A stretch of 64,000 bases of DNA from Cytophagaceae bacterium. GTDB taxonomy: Bacteria > Bacteroidota > Bacteroidia > Cytophagales > Flexibacteraceae. A program made the position numbers and the translations under genes. The stretch covers positions 62,001 through 126,000 of the forward strand of contig CANGYH010000006.1 of NCBI GenBank assembly GCA_947458545.1, written 5' to 3'. Within the stretch, counting starts at the first letter, position 1. Each line of letters starts with the position of its first letter. Shown here piece after piece: positions 42,140-50,830 of the stretch. The notes under the pieces were generated by a model that ran no database searches, had not been told where the DNA came from, and saw only the letters and a program-made list of their open reading frames with translations.

Positions 42140-42847
42140 ATGGCAAACCTCGTCTCCAAGCTCACGGCCCGCTTTGCTGCCAAACCTGCGCCCTCTGCCC
42201 CGGCTACCATGCAGCGCCTGCTAGAGCGCACCGCACAGCTAATCGGCCCCCAGGTAGCCACCGTTATAGACGTGGGCGCCTCTACCGGCAGTTGGAGCTA
42301 CGAGTGCCTACAAGCACTGCCCAACGCCCGCTACCTGCTCGTAGAGGCCAACCGTACCCACGAGGCCAACCTCAGCCGGTTTGCCGCCTATTGCAACGGC
42401 ATAGCCGAGTACGTAGCCGCCAGCGACCAAGACGGCACCCTCCTCTTCGACGACTCTGACGCTTACGGCGGCGGCATAGCCACCGCCACCGCCGCCCGCA
42501 CCATAGAGGTGCCCTGCCGCCGCCTCGACACGCTGCTGCAAACCCACCAACTGCCCGGGCCCTACCTGCTGAAGCTGGATACGCACGGCTTCGAGATGCC
42601 CATACTGGCCGGTGCCCAGCATTGCCTGGCCAACGCAGCCGGCGTGATCGCAGAGGTGTACAACCACCAGATTGCCCCAGGCTCGCTGCTCTTCTTCGAG
42701 CTATGCCAGGCCATGGCCGAGCGCGGCTTCCGCCCCGCCTACCTGGCCGACGTCATGGAGCGCCCCGCCGACGGCACGTTCTGGCAGATGGATATCCTCT
42801 TTTTGCCCAAGGGCCACCCCAGCTTCGGCATCACCACCTTCGCCTAG
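42140..42847 (+). CDS. FkbM family methyltransferase
   Basis: 235 residues from the ATG at 42140 (MANLVSKLTARFAAKPAPSAP); an upstream ATG at 42113 falls in the terminator stem. SAM-binding motif I is TVIDVGASTGSWSYECL (residues about 46-62), with motif II RYLLVEANRTHEANL and the FkbM signature PCRRLDTLLQTHQLPGPYLLKLDTHGFEMPILAGA. The enzymes O-methylate sugars or polyketides; the substrate here is unknown. Its stop overlaps the end of the convergent HDAC-like gene by 4 bp. Confidence 0.92.
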   Translation: MANLVSKLTARFAAKPAPSAPATMQRLLERTAQLIGPQVATVIDVGASTGSWSYECLQALPNARYLLVEANRTHEANLSRFAAYCNGIAEYVAASDQDGTLLFDDSDAYGGGIATATAARTIEVPCRRLDTLLQTHQLPGPYLLKLDTHGFEMPILAGAQHCLANAAGVIAEVYNHQIAPGSLLFFELCQAMAERGFRPAYLADVMERPADGTFWQMDILFLPKGHPSFGITTFA

Positions 42848-43746
42848 CCCCAAAGGCGCGCCGCCAGCCTGAAGGTGTTGGCATGAGCCTCCACAATGTC
42901 TGCAATGCGCGTGCTGTAGCCGCCGCCCATGGCCGCCGCCACAGGTATGCCCTGGCGGTGGCAACGCTCCAGCACCAGGCGGTCTCGCTCCAGGCAGCCG
43001 GCGTGCGTCAGGGCCAGATGGCCCAGTTTGTCGGTGGCCAGCACATCTACGCCGCATTGGTAGAGCACAAAGTCGGGCCGGTGTCTGGCCCAGGCATCGT
43101 CTAGGGCGGGGCGCAGCAGGGCCAGGTAGGCCGCGTCGTCGGTGCCGAGCTCTAACTCTACGTCCAGGTCAGACCGCTCTTTGTGGAAGGGATAGTTCTG
43201 CCGCCCGTGGACGGATAGCGTAAACACGGCCGGGTCGTCGGCAAAGATCTGCGCCGTGCCGTTGCCCTGGTGCACGTCTAGGTCCACAATCAGCACGCGC
43301 TGGGCCAGGCCGCGGCGCTGCAAGTACCGTGCGGCCAGGGCCAGGTCGTTGAGGAGGCAGAAGCCCTCGCCCCGGTTGGTAAAGGCATGGTGCGTGCCCC
43401 CGGCAATGTTCATGGCACAGCCATGCTCTAGCGCCAGCAGCGCGGCCTGCACCGTGCCACCCATGATGAGCTCCTCCCGCCGTATCAGCGCCTCCGACTG
43501 GGGGAAGCCCGTCCGCCGCGCCTCTTGCGGGGTCAGCTGCAGGGTGCGCAGGCGGTGGAGGTAGTCGGCATCGTGGACGGCCAGGATGTCTTCGGTAGCC
43601 AAGGCCTCGGGGACAAAGAAGCTCTCGGCGGTGGCGGTGCCTTCGTAGCGCAGTTGCTCAGGCAGCAGCTCGTACTTCTCCATCGGGAACCGGTGGCCTT
43701 CGGGCAAGGGGTGGCAGTACTCGGGCCGGTAGGCGATGCGAAGCAT
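42844..43746 (-). CDS. Histone deacetylase family (class II-like) deacylase
   Basis: 300 residues, the usual size of bacterial HDAC-like enzymes. Zn-dependent arginase/deacetylase-fold motifs are GGTHHAFTNRGEGFCLLND (the tandem catalytic His pair), RVLIVDLDVHQGNGTAQIF (metal-binding Asp and His) and FTLSVHGRQNYPF. AAAMGGGYSTRIADIVE holds the Gly motif near the C-terminus. The metal ligands Asp-His and the second Asp (QCGVDVLATDKLG) are intact, so it should be active. It removes acyl groups from proteins or polyamines in the cytoplasm. Stop-to-stop overlap with fkbM of 4 bp. Confidence 0.93.
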   Translation of the reverse strand: MLRIAYRPEYCHPLPEGHRFPMEKYELLPEQLRYEGTATAESFFVPEALATEDILAVHDADYLHRLRTLQLTPQEARRTGFPQSEALIRREELIMGGTVQAALLALEHGCAMNIAGGTHHAFTNRGEGFCLLNDLALAARYLQRRGLAQRVLIVDLDVHQGNGTAQIFADDPAVFTLSVHGRQNYPFHKERSDLDVELELGTDDAAYLALLRPALDDAWARHRPDFVLYQCGVDVLATDKLGHLALTHAGCLERDRLVLERCHRQGIPVAAAMGGGYSTRIADIVEAHANTFRLAARLWG

Positions 43747-43906
43747 GGAGGGCAGGGGTGCGGCTGTAATACTACCGGAGCGACCGTGAGGTTTTGAGGT
43801 GTGGGGGCAGTCTTGATTTACGAGATGTCCAAATCAGAGACATTTACATCGTCTGGCAATTGCCAGCGGGAAGGGTAGTTTTTTCTTGCCAACCTACCTT
43901 GCAGCC

Positions 43907-44683
43907 ATGGTAGAGATTATAGCCTCGCCGTGGGAGGAGCGGTTGTATGACTTGGCCGCTGGGGCAAAACGCAGCATCCGTGTGGCGGCCCCATTTGTGA
44001 AGGAGGCGGCTATCGTGGGCTTACTGGATGCAATGGCCCCAAAGTGCAGCCTTACGCTAATAACGTCTTTCAAACTGAACTACTACCATGTAGGCGCATC
44101 TGACCTTAGCGCACTAGAGCAAGTGCAAGCCCATGGAGGCCAGGTCTTGAACCATCCGCCGCTGCACGCCAAAGTGTACATTTTTGACGATGTCCAGGCC
44201 GTGGTAACGTCAGGCAATCTGACCTTTGGCGGGCTTAGAGCAAATACCGAGTGTGGGGTCTGGCTAAAAGAACGCACAGCGGTGGCGCAAGTGGCCGGCC
44301 ATTATCAGCAGTGGGCGCAAGACGAGCGGACGGGGATTCTGCAAGCCATAAACATCACCGAAGCACGCGGGCTTTTGGAGCGGATACCTCCACCAATAAA
44401 GCAATCGATGCCAACAGTCTCCGATACGCTTGAAAGAATCACGCAGCCTGCCTTAGAGACTGGCTTCGGAGCAGGCACCCAAAAGGCGCTCATGGTAGAA
44501 AGGCTAGGTCAACTTGCTGAAGAGTTCCGCCTTTCTGATTTAGATATGTTTCTACCCGAATTTGCAGCTCGTTACCCAGCAAATAATAACCTAGAGGCCA
44601 AATTCAGGCAAATCCTGCAAGACCTGCGCAACGTCGGCCTGCTGGAGTTTTTAGGCAATGGCCGCTACCGTAAACTGTTCTAA
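43907..44683 (+). CDS. PLD-fold (single HKD) protein with C-terminal winged-helix-like region
   Basis: 258 residues from the ATG at 43907 (MVEIIASPWEERLYDLAAG). One HKD half-site is visible: PPLHAKVYIFDDVQAVVTSGNLTFGGLRAN (residues about 85-115), as in PLD-like nucleases and phosphodiesterases that dimerise to make one active site. The C-terminal 70 residues (LSDLDMFLPEFAARYPANNNLEAKFRQILQDLRNVGLLEFLGNGRYRKLF) look like a winged helix, as seen in restriction-like and helicase-associated PLD proteins. Base composition is more AT-rich than the flanks. A small gene starts 5 bp after its stop. Cytoplasmic; DNA or RNA cleavage is likely by family, but the target is unknown. Confidence 0.8.
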   Translation: MVEIIASPWEERLYDLAAGAKRSIRVAAPFVKEAAIVGLLDAMAPKCSLTLITSFKLNYYHVGASDLSALEQVQAHGGQVLNHPPLHAKVYIFDDVQAVVTSGNLTFGGLRANTECGVWLKERTAVAQVAGHYQQWAQDERTGILQAINITEARGLLERIPPPIKQSMPTVSDTLERITQPALETGFGAGTQKALMVERLGQLAEEFRLSDLDMFLPEFAARYPANNNLEAKFRQILQDLRNVGLLEFLGNGRYRKLF

Positions 44684-44687
44684 GGGT

Positions 44688-44930
44688 ATGGGTACCTCGG
44701 AGCTCTGCACCTTGCTACTGGCAGAACCTCAACGATATGTGGAAGCAATGCGGCTCTTGGGCAGCGATGGGGAGCACTGCTACCACGCCACGCATTTCCT
44801 TTACCTAGACAAGCGGTTCCGTGTTGTGGACGAAGATTTTACGGGCCAGAAACAATGCTGGTCGCTGGCCGAATTCTTCAGTCGGTACCAGCAGGCGCGC
44901 TGGCGGGTGCTCTACTCAGCGCCCGCATAA
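44688..44930 (+). CDS. Small protein paired with the PLD-fold gene
   Basis: 80 residues from the ATG at 44688, 5 bp past the PLD-fold stop, so translational coupling is likely. It has four Cys/His-containing patches (LCTLLLAEPQRY, DGEHCYHATHFLYLDKRF, GQKQCWSLAEFFSRYQ) but no clean zinc motif. No signal or membrane segment. No family recognised. It may be a partner or regulator of the nuclease-like protein; this is inferred only from the tight spacing and shared composition. Confidence 0.6.
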   Translation: MGTSELCTLLLAEPQRYVEAMRLLGSDGEHCYHATHFLYLDKRFRVVDEDFTGQKQCWSLAEFFSRYQQARWRVLYSAPA

Positions 44931-44933
44931 TCC

Positions 44934-46328
44934 TCACCCCTTCACCCACCCCCTTACATGGCTGCCTACCCGGACGCGGTAGGCCCCGGCAGGTAGGCCG
45001 CTGACGTCTAGCACGGCGCGGCCTTGGTGGAGGCGGGCGTGGCGGACTTGCCGGCCCGTGGCATCGAGCAGATAGACGTGGCCTTTGGGCTGGCCGGCTA
45101 CCACCGTCAGACGGCCCTGGCTGTCGGGGCCGGGGTTGGGGTAGAGCGTGAGGGGGACAGTATCGGCCTCGGCGGGCAGGGCTGTGGCGGTGCCTGAAAA
45201 GAGCCAGCGGTAGGCGGCCGGAAACTCGCGGCGCCAGAACCACTCCGCATGGGCACCGTCGCTGCGCAGGGTGGTATCTACCTCGGCCCCGCGGGCAAAG
45301 CCAGCCAGGGCCAAGGTGTCGGCCATGCGGCTCAGGTCTCGGGCCATGCTGGCGCTCTCGCGGCGGCTGGCCATGAGGTAGATCCTAGGGTCGGGCCGTA
45401 GTGGCGTGCGCGTGCGGGCATAACGGTAATACTGGCCCGAAAACCACAGCGCAGGCGAAAACACCCCCACGCGCCCAAACACCTCCGGAAACTTAAGGCC
45501 CCCATAGAGCGAGATAAGCCCCCCCATGCTGCTGCCCATCAGGCCGGTGCTTAGGCGGGCTGGGCGGGTACGGTAGTTGGCATCTATGTAGGGTTTCAGG
45601 GTCTGCACGATGAAGTCTAGGTACGCATCCCCCTGCCCCCCGCCGTACTGAGCGTTGACGAAAGGCGAGTATTCATTGATGCGCTGGGCCCCGCCGTTGT
45701 CTATGCCGACGACGATGCAGCCCCAGTCTCCGGCGGCGTGGGCGGCGTTGAGGGCCTCGTCTATGCCCCACTCGCCGCTAAAGGCGGTGCGGTCGTCAAA
45801 GAGGTTCTGGCCGTCGTGCATGTAGAGCACGGGGTAGGTCTTGGCGGTGGTGGCATAGTCGGGCGGCAGGTAGAGCCAGATGCGGCGGCTGCGGCCCAGT
45901 TGGGGCATGGCAAAGGCCGTGCTGAGCACCGACACGTTGGGCGCGGCCGTGCCAGGCTGGGTGGCAAGGTCTGCCCAGGCGGTTATGGTGGCCGGGTAGG
46001 TGGCCGTACCCGTCTGCGGAATGGTAAAGCTGCGGTTGGGGGCGGGCTGCCCGTTGGCCAGGGCCTCGCCGGCGGCCCAGGAGCCGCGGGTAAACTTGAA
46101 CTCTACCGGGCCGCGCACGGCGGCGGGCAGCGTGAGCGTATAGCCCCCGCCGGCAGCAGGCTGCAGGGCATAGGCAGGCGCGGCAGGGTTCCAGTTGTTG
46201 AAGCTGCCGGCTACATAGAGCGTAGCGCCCGCCGGGGTGCTGGCAGGCACGGCCGTTACGTTAAGGGTAAGCTGGGCGGCGGCAGGCCAGCCCAAGGCCA
46301 GCCATATGCCGAGCAGGAGGAGGCGCAT
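44934..46328 (-). CDS. T9SS-exported esterase with N-terminal glucan-binding-like domain
   Basis: 464 residues. The signal peptide is MRLLLLGIWLALGWPAAAQ. Residues about 20-110 are an E-set/CBM48-like domain (TLYVAGSFNNWNPAAPAYAL, PVEFKFTRGSW). An esterase-D-type alpha/beta hydrolase follows (RRIWLYLPPDYATTAKTYPVLYMHDGQNLFDD): Ser in LMGSSMGGLISLYGG, His in DGAHAEWFWRREFPAAYRWLF. The C-terminus (LTLYPNPGPDSQGRLTVV ... GLPAGAYRVRVG) is a T9SS sorting domain. It likely deacylates a surface or extracellular polysaccharide ester. The same CBM-like module appears four times in the next T9SS gene, suggesting a shared substrate. An AT-repeat tract touches the start codon side. Confidence 0.9.
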   Translation of the reverse strand: MRLLLLGIWLALGWPAAAQLTLNVTAVPASTPAGATLYVAGSFNNWNPAAPAYALQPAAGGGYTLTLPAAVRGPVEFKFTRGSWAAGEALANGQPAPNRSFTIPQTGTATYPATITAWADLATQPGTAAPNVSVLSTAFAMPQLGRSRRIWLYLPPDYATTAKTYPVLYMHDGQNLFDDRTAFSGEWGIDEALNAAHAAGDWGCIVVGIDNGGAQRINEYSPFVNAQYGGGQGDAYLDFIVQTLKPYIDANYRTRPARLSTGLMGSSMGGLISLYGGLKFPEVFGRVGVFSPALWFSGQYYRYARTRTPLRPDPRIYLMASRRESASMARDLSRMADTLALAGFARGAEVDTTLRSDGAHAEWFWRREFPAAYRWLFSGTATALPAEADTVPLTLYPNPGPDSQGRLTVVAGQPKGHVYLLDATGRQVRHARLHQGRAVLDVSGLPAGAYRVRVGSHVRGWVKG

Positions 46329-46329
46329 T

Positions 46330-46363
46330 TTTTTAATTAAAAATTAAGAATTAAGAATTAACA
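46330..46363. repeat. AT-rich simple repeat beside the esterase start
   Basis: TTTTAATTAAAAATTAAGAA then TTAAGAATTAAC, directly before the esterase ATG. Same composition as the tracts at 29807-29915 and 59184-59213. Confidence 0.55.
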
Positions 46364-46417
46364 ATGGGTAGGTAGGGGTGGGCTGGGTAAAGCTGGTTGG
46401 TATGGCTAATGTAGGCA

Positions 46418-46457
46418 CAAAAAAAGGCCCGCCCCCGTGCCGGGGCAGGCCTCTTTT
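46418..46457 (-). terminator. Terminator of the repeat T9SS gene
   Basis: AGGCCCGCCCC-CGTGCC-GGGGCAGGCCT with a long T-run after it on the minus strand, about 50 bp past the stop at 46508. Confidence 0.85.
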
Positions 46458-46507
46458 CAAAGTTAGAAAGAACTGATTATATCAGCTACGCAATGTGGTG
46501 GTTTGGG

Positions 46508-49500
46508 TTAGCGCACCACCAGGCGCTGGGTGAGGGTTTGCTGTGCACCCGCAGCTTTGAGGGTATAGATACCGGCAGGCAGGGCAGCTACGTCTAGCTC
46601 GTAGGCATCGGCAGAGAGGGCGATGGTACGGGTCAGCACGACGCGGCCGGCCAGGTCTGTCAGTTGCAGGGTAGCCTGGTTGCCACCGAAGTTGGTCAGG
46701 CTTACAGCCACACGGCCGGTAGCCGTAGGGTTAGGCCATACGTCAAGAGAAGCCGTTTTGGCAACAACCTCGATGCCCGTTACAGAGGCCGGAGCCACTA
46801 CGATAACAAAGCGGCCAGCACCTTTAGAGGCAGGGTTGCTGGTAACGTCGAAGGCGTAGGTGGCAGCCTGGTTCAGGTCTGTCACAGTGCCCAGGAAGTT
46901 GTCGCGCAGGTAGAGCTGCGTGCCGGTAGCAAAGCCCGCCATGCCGCTGAAGGTAGCAGACATACGGCCGGTGCCTTGCACAGAGAACGTCACGGGGATC
47001 TCATAGCGCTGGGCAGCCAGCTCAGGCATCACGTTGATGGCCAGGCGCAGACCCGTCACAGGTACGGTGGCTACGTCTACGGCAGAGCCACCCATGTTCT
47101 GTGCGTCGAAGTTGTCTAGCCCTACGGTACCACCATTGTAGAAAAGGATGGCAGCCTCGTCGGTATCAGCACCTTTGGCAAAACGGATGCGCAGCTCGTT
47201 GTCGATGGCACCGTCGCGGATAAAGGTGTTGCCGTTGGTGGTGCTCTTATGGTCTTCTTTGAAATCTAGCGCCTGGCCGTTGGCCGTGGCTTTGATGAAG
47301 AAGGCCTGTGAGCTAGAGATGTAGCGGCTAGCGCCGTTAACACCTGTACCGCTGGTGCCGCTCAGGGCCGTGTAAGAGGCATAGTTGCCGTTTACGCCGT
47401 TCCACACGTGGTAGGCATTGCTTACAGGGCGGGCAGGGGCCTGGTTAGAGGCATCAAAGCGCAGGGCAGCCCAGTCGATCTCGCAAGGGTAAGGGTTGGC
47501 CAGCAGGTTCCAGCCGCCGCCGTCCCACATGTTGGTGGTAAAGCTGTAGCCGGTGGTGTAGCCGCCGATGTTAGGCGTACCGCTGGTAACCAGGGTGCGG
47601 GGGCCGCTTACGAAGTTGGTGCCTGCATAAACGCGGAACCCAGAGAAGCCGATGGCCTGGTTGGCCGTAGGGATTTTCCAGCCGGCGGCCTCAACCACTA
47701 CGCCGTTAGAGCGGCTGCTGGTGGTGTCGTTCTCGGTGTAGAAGTAAACGTTGGCGTTGTTGCGTGGGGTAACACGTACATCCAGCTCGTTGAAGTCTTG
47801 GATGGTAGCCGTGCTGCCAAACGGAGCGCCCACAAAGTACCAGCCACGCGTGGCGGGGAAGAAACGCTCTAGCGACAGGTTGCCCGTGATGGTAGCGCCA
47901 GCAGGCACCGGAGCCAGACGGCCCGTACCCGTAGCGTTAGAGGTCAGCGTCAGCGTACCGTTGATAACCAGGTTGCTGGTGCCGTTGGCCAGGGTAAGGG
48001 TGTTGGCCACGCGGGCGTTGCCGTTGATGGCTACGCTGCCGCTGGTGCGGTCAATCGTCAGGTTGTTCACGGTGATGGCACCGTTCACCTGCTGGGCGCT
48101 GTTGCCGTTCAGCAACAGGGTGCCACCGGTGATGGTGCTGCCGTTGCCCGTTACGTTGCCGCAAACACCCAGGGTAGCGCCGTTGGCAATCGTCATGGCT
48201 GCGCCGCTGCCCATGCTCAGGCTGCCGCAGGTAAACGTACCAGAGGCGATGTTGGGCGCATTGGCTGCCGAATTGATGACTACCGTCTCGTCGCAGTTGT
48301 TTGGTACAACGCCGGCGCTCCAGTTGTTGGGGTCAGAGAAAGAGGCGCTGCCGCCTACCCATACGTTGGCTGCACCGCAGTCTGTGCAACGCTGCCAGCA
48401 AACCGTAGGCAGGGTAGTACCTCCCGGCGGGATAGATACCGCACGGTTGGTGCTGATGTTGCAAGGCCCGCTGATGGGTGCCTCGTAGGTGCCAGAGTTT
48501 ACAAACTTGTACTGGATGTTGGTGTTCTGCGCGATGTTGACCGTGGCAGACCAGATGCCGCCGCCCTGGTTGGTGAGGGGGTTGGCGTTGATGTTCCAGC
48601 CGTTGAAGTTACCCGATACCGATACGCCTGAGCCAACGGTTTGGCCCGTCATGTTTACGCGGAAGGTAACCGGCACCAAGATGGGGCAAGCGCCGCAGCT
48701 GCTGAAGCAGGTCAGATCTACGGTGGCATTGCCAACAGGCACGGTGTAGGTACGGTTGCTGCCATTACCGCAAGGAGCGATGATGTTGCCCTCGTAGTTG
48801 TTGGTGCCGTTGCCGTTGATAAACTTGTACTGGATGGTAGTACCCTCTGACAGCAGCAGCGTCGTCTGGTAAACAGACGTAGTGCCTACGCGGGCCATAG
48901 GAGTGGCGGTGTTGCTCCAGCTGTTGAAGCTGCCAGCCATTACCACGCCGTTGGTTACGTTCACGTTGCGCATATCTACCTGGAAGGTGATAGACGACAG
49001 CGAGGCGCAAGGCGAGCACTGGCGGAAACATACCAGGTTCACCGTCTGCGTCGGAGAGGTAGTAACGGTGTAGGTACGGTTGCTGCCGTCGCCGCAAGGG
49101 GCGCCGATGTTGGGCTCCCAGTCGGTGCCGTTCTTGACAAACTTGTAGCTGTACTGGCGGCCTTCCTCTAGGTTGAGGGTTACAGAATAAACCGAACCAA
49201 CGGCCGTCATAGAGGTAGCGCCGGGCGTCCAGTTGTTAAACTCGCCGGCCAGGTTCATGCTGCTAACCCCGGCCTCGTTCTGCATATCAACGCGGAAGGT
49301 TACCGCACGCGTAGGGGGGCAAGCGCCGCACTTGCTGAAGCAGGTAGCCGCTATGGTAGCATTACCCGTGCCTGCGGCGTAGGTACGGTTGCTGCCGTTG
49401 CCGCAAAGGCCACCGATGTTGTCTTCAAAAGTGCTGCCGTTTTTGACGAACTTGTACTGCAGCGAGGCATTGGCCGGGATAGAGATGGTGGCCGCGTAAA

Positions 49501-50488
49501 GCGTGCCAGATACCAGCGTAAGCGGGTTGGCAGACGTGCTAAAGCCGTTGAAAGAGCCAGCCACAGATACAGAAGACACGTTCAACTCGTTGGCCATGTC
49601 AACCTGGAAGGTGATGTCCACCGGAGGCAAAGACGCCGAGGTGTACACATAAGGGCTGCCGCTGTTGTTCTTGTAGCGGATGGCCTGCAGGTTGTAGTCT
49701 CCCGTAATGGAGCCTGCTGCCACGGTAGAGGTAAAGGCGTAGTAGTTAACGATGGTGCCGTTGGTCTGGGCAGGGATCGTAGCCGTGTAGGTAGTGCCCG
49801 AGCCTGTGGCAGCTACAATCGTGCTGGTACTGAAAGAGTTGGTGCTGTAGCGTACAAGCACGTTCTCTTCTGCGCTTTTGGGGGCGCTCAGGGTGATGGT
49901 GATATCTACCGTGTTGGTCGGCAAAACCGAGCCAGCCGCAGGAGACTGCGTCACGTCGGTGATGTTAACCGGGGCGGCGCTGGTGAGCATCACGATGCCG
50001 CGGCTGTTGCCATAGCCGTTGTCGGCCAGATTGAGGGTGTAGTAGCCCTCCGTCGAGGCGTTGATGCTGTTGTTGGGGCCACCCTGGTACTGGTAGTTCT
50101 GCGGCGTGTTGAGCGTCACGTTGGTGTTGCTCCACTTGTTGCCCCAGGGGTTGCTGCTAGAGCCCGACGTCCAGATCCACTGGTAGCTGCCGGCGGCAGC
50201 GTCGCCACCAGAGCCGATGTTGAGCACGGCCTGATAAACACCGTTGCCGCTGCCTGTGGGGCTGGCCATCAGTTTAATGTTACCACCGGTAGCCTCGGCA
50301 CGGAAGTTGGCCTGGGCAGGTAGGCCCGGGTAGTTGCTCCAGCCGTTCCAGGCTCCTGGAATGTTGACCCCTTCGGGCCCGTAGATCTGGGCTTGGGCGG
50401 GTGCTGTCGCCAGCATAGCCAAAGCCATCAGACATGTAAGCAAGGCATGCCATTGCTTGACTCTAAAAATGGAGGAGAGTCTCATCAT
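46508..50488 (-). CDS. T9SS-exported protein with four glucan-binding-like repeats
   Basis: 1326 residues, signal peptide ending ATAPAQAQ near 34. After an N-terminal beta region (IPGAWNGWSNYPGLPAQ), residues about 290-700 hold four copies of a roughly 100-residue module: VTFRVDMQNE..., VAGSFNGFS or LAGEFNNWT, YKFVKNG, CGNGSNRTY, then a Cys pair (CFSKCGACPP). The module resembles E-set/CBM20/48 glycan-binding domains with a Cys-rich tail. A beta-helix-like segment follows (GNGSTITGGTLLLNGNSAQQVNG). The C-terminus (LDVWPNPTATGRVAV ... LPAGIYTLKAAG) is a T9SS sorting domain. It could hold polysaccharide at the cell surface for the neighbouring esterase. Confidence 0.88.
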   Translation of the reverse strand: MMRLSSIFRVKQWHALLTCLMALAMLATAPAQAQIYGPEGVNIPGAWNGWSNYPGLPAQANFRAEATGGNIKLMASPTGSGNGVYQAVLNIGSGGDAAAGSYQWIWTSGSSSNPWGNKWSNTNVTLNTPQNYQYQGGPNNSINASTEGYYTLNLADNGYGNSRGIVMLTSAAPVNITDVTQSPAAGSVLPTNTVDITITLSAPKSAEENVLVRYSTNSFSTSTIVAATGSGTTYTATIPAQTNGTIVNYYAFTSTVAAGSITGDYNLQAIRYKNNSGSPYVYTSASLPPVDITFQVDMANELNVSSVSVAGSFNGFSTSANPLTLVSGTLYAATISIPANASLQYKFVKNGSTFEDNIGGLCGNGSNRTYAAGTGNATIAATCFSKCGACPPTRAVTFRVDMQNEAGVSSMNLAGEFNNWTPGATSMTAVGSVYSVTLNLEEGRQYSYKFVKNGTDWEPNIGAPCGDGSNRTYTVTTSPTQTVNLVCFRQCSPCASLSSITFQVDMRNVNVTNGVVMAGSFNSWSNTATPMARVGTTSVYQTTLLLSEGTTIQYKFINGNGTNNYEGNIIAPCGNGSNRTYTVPVGNATVDLTCFSSCGACPILVPVTFRVNMTGQTVGSGVSVSGNFNGWNINANPLTNQGGGIWSATVNIAQNTNIQYKFVNSGTYEAPISGPCNISTNRAVSIPPGGTTLPTVCWQRCTDCGAANVWVGGSASFSDPNNWSAGVVPNNCDETVVINSAANAPNIASGTFTCGSLSMGSGAAMTIANGATLGVCGNVTGNGSTITGGTLLLNGNSAQQVNGAITVNNLTIDRTSGSVAINGNARVANTLTLANGTSNLVINGTLTLTSNATGTGRLAPVPAGATITGNLSLERFFPATRGWYFVGAPFGSTATIQDFNELDVRVTPRNNANVYFYTENDTTSSRSNGVVVEAAGWKIPTANQAIGFSGFRVYAGTNFVSGPRTLVTSGTPNIGGYTTGYSFTTNMWDGGGWNLLANPYPCEIDWAALRFDASNQAPARPVSNAYHVWNGVNGNYASYTALSGTSGTGVNGASRYISSSQAFFIKATANGQALDFKEDHKSTTNGNTFIRDGAIDNELRIRFAKGADTDEAAILFYNGGTVGLDNFDAQNMGGSAVDVATVPVTGLRLAINVMPELAAQRYEIPVTFSVQGTGRMSATFSGMAGFATGTQLYLRDNFLGTVTDLNQAATYAFDVTSNPASKGAGRFVIVVAPASVTGIEVVAKTASLDVWPNPTATGRVAVSLTNFGGNQATLQLTDLAGRVVLTRTIALSADAYELDVAALPAGIYTLKAAGAQQTLTQRLVVR

Positions 50489-50830
50489 GGGTGATGAATT
50501 GGTGTAAGAAAAAAATTAAAACGCTAATCTATCAAAAACGATTAGATTTCTTGCAAATAGCGCATGAAAAAGCGACACGTCTGGCCTGCTTATGCAGCCG
50601 TTGGCACAATTTTGTGCTAAAAGTATAATTCGCGCCCAAGCCCTAAAGAGTTAGCAGATGCTTAGAATTGTCTAAATGCATCTAAACTATGGGGAAAATG
50701 AAGTAAGAAAGCTTCATTTTGTCTGATGTTATCAGGCCTAGCTTTAGACAAAGCTGCCGTTGTGCCCGATGTGGAAAAAAGTTATCCACATTTCGACGAA
50801 TGAAGGCGTAACTGCCTTTCCTACGGCCCT
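50489..50830. other. AT-rich intergenic region with terminator
   Basis: 342 bp without a gene. A hairpin AAAATGAAG (50695-50703) with CTTCATTTT (50712-50720) likely terminates ispH on the minus strand. The dyad CTAATC ... GATTAG near 50523-50544 lies in the presumed promoter of the T9SS gene. I found no clear -33/-7 pair. Confidence 0.5.
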
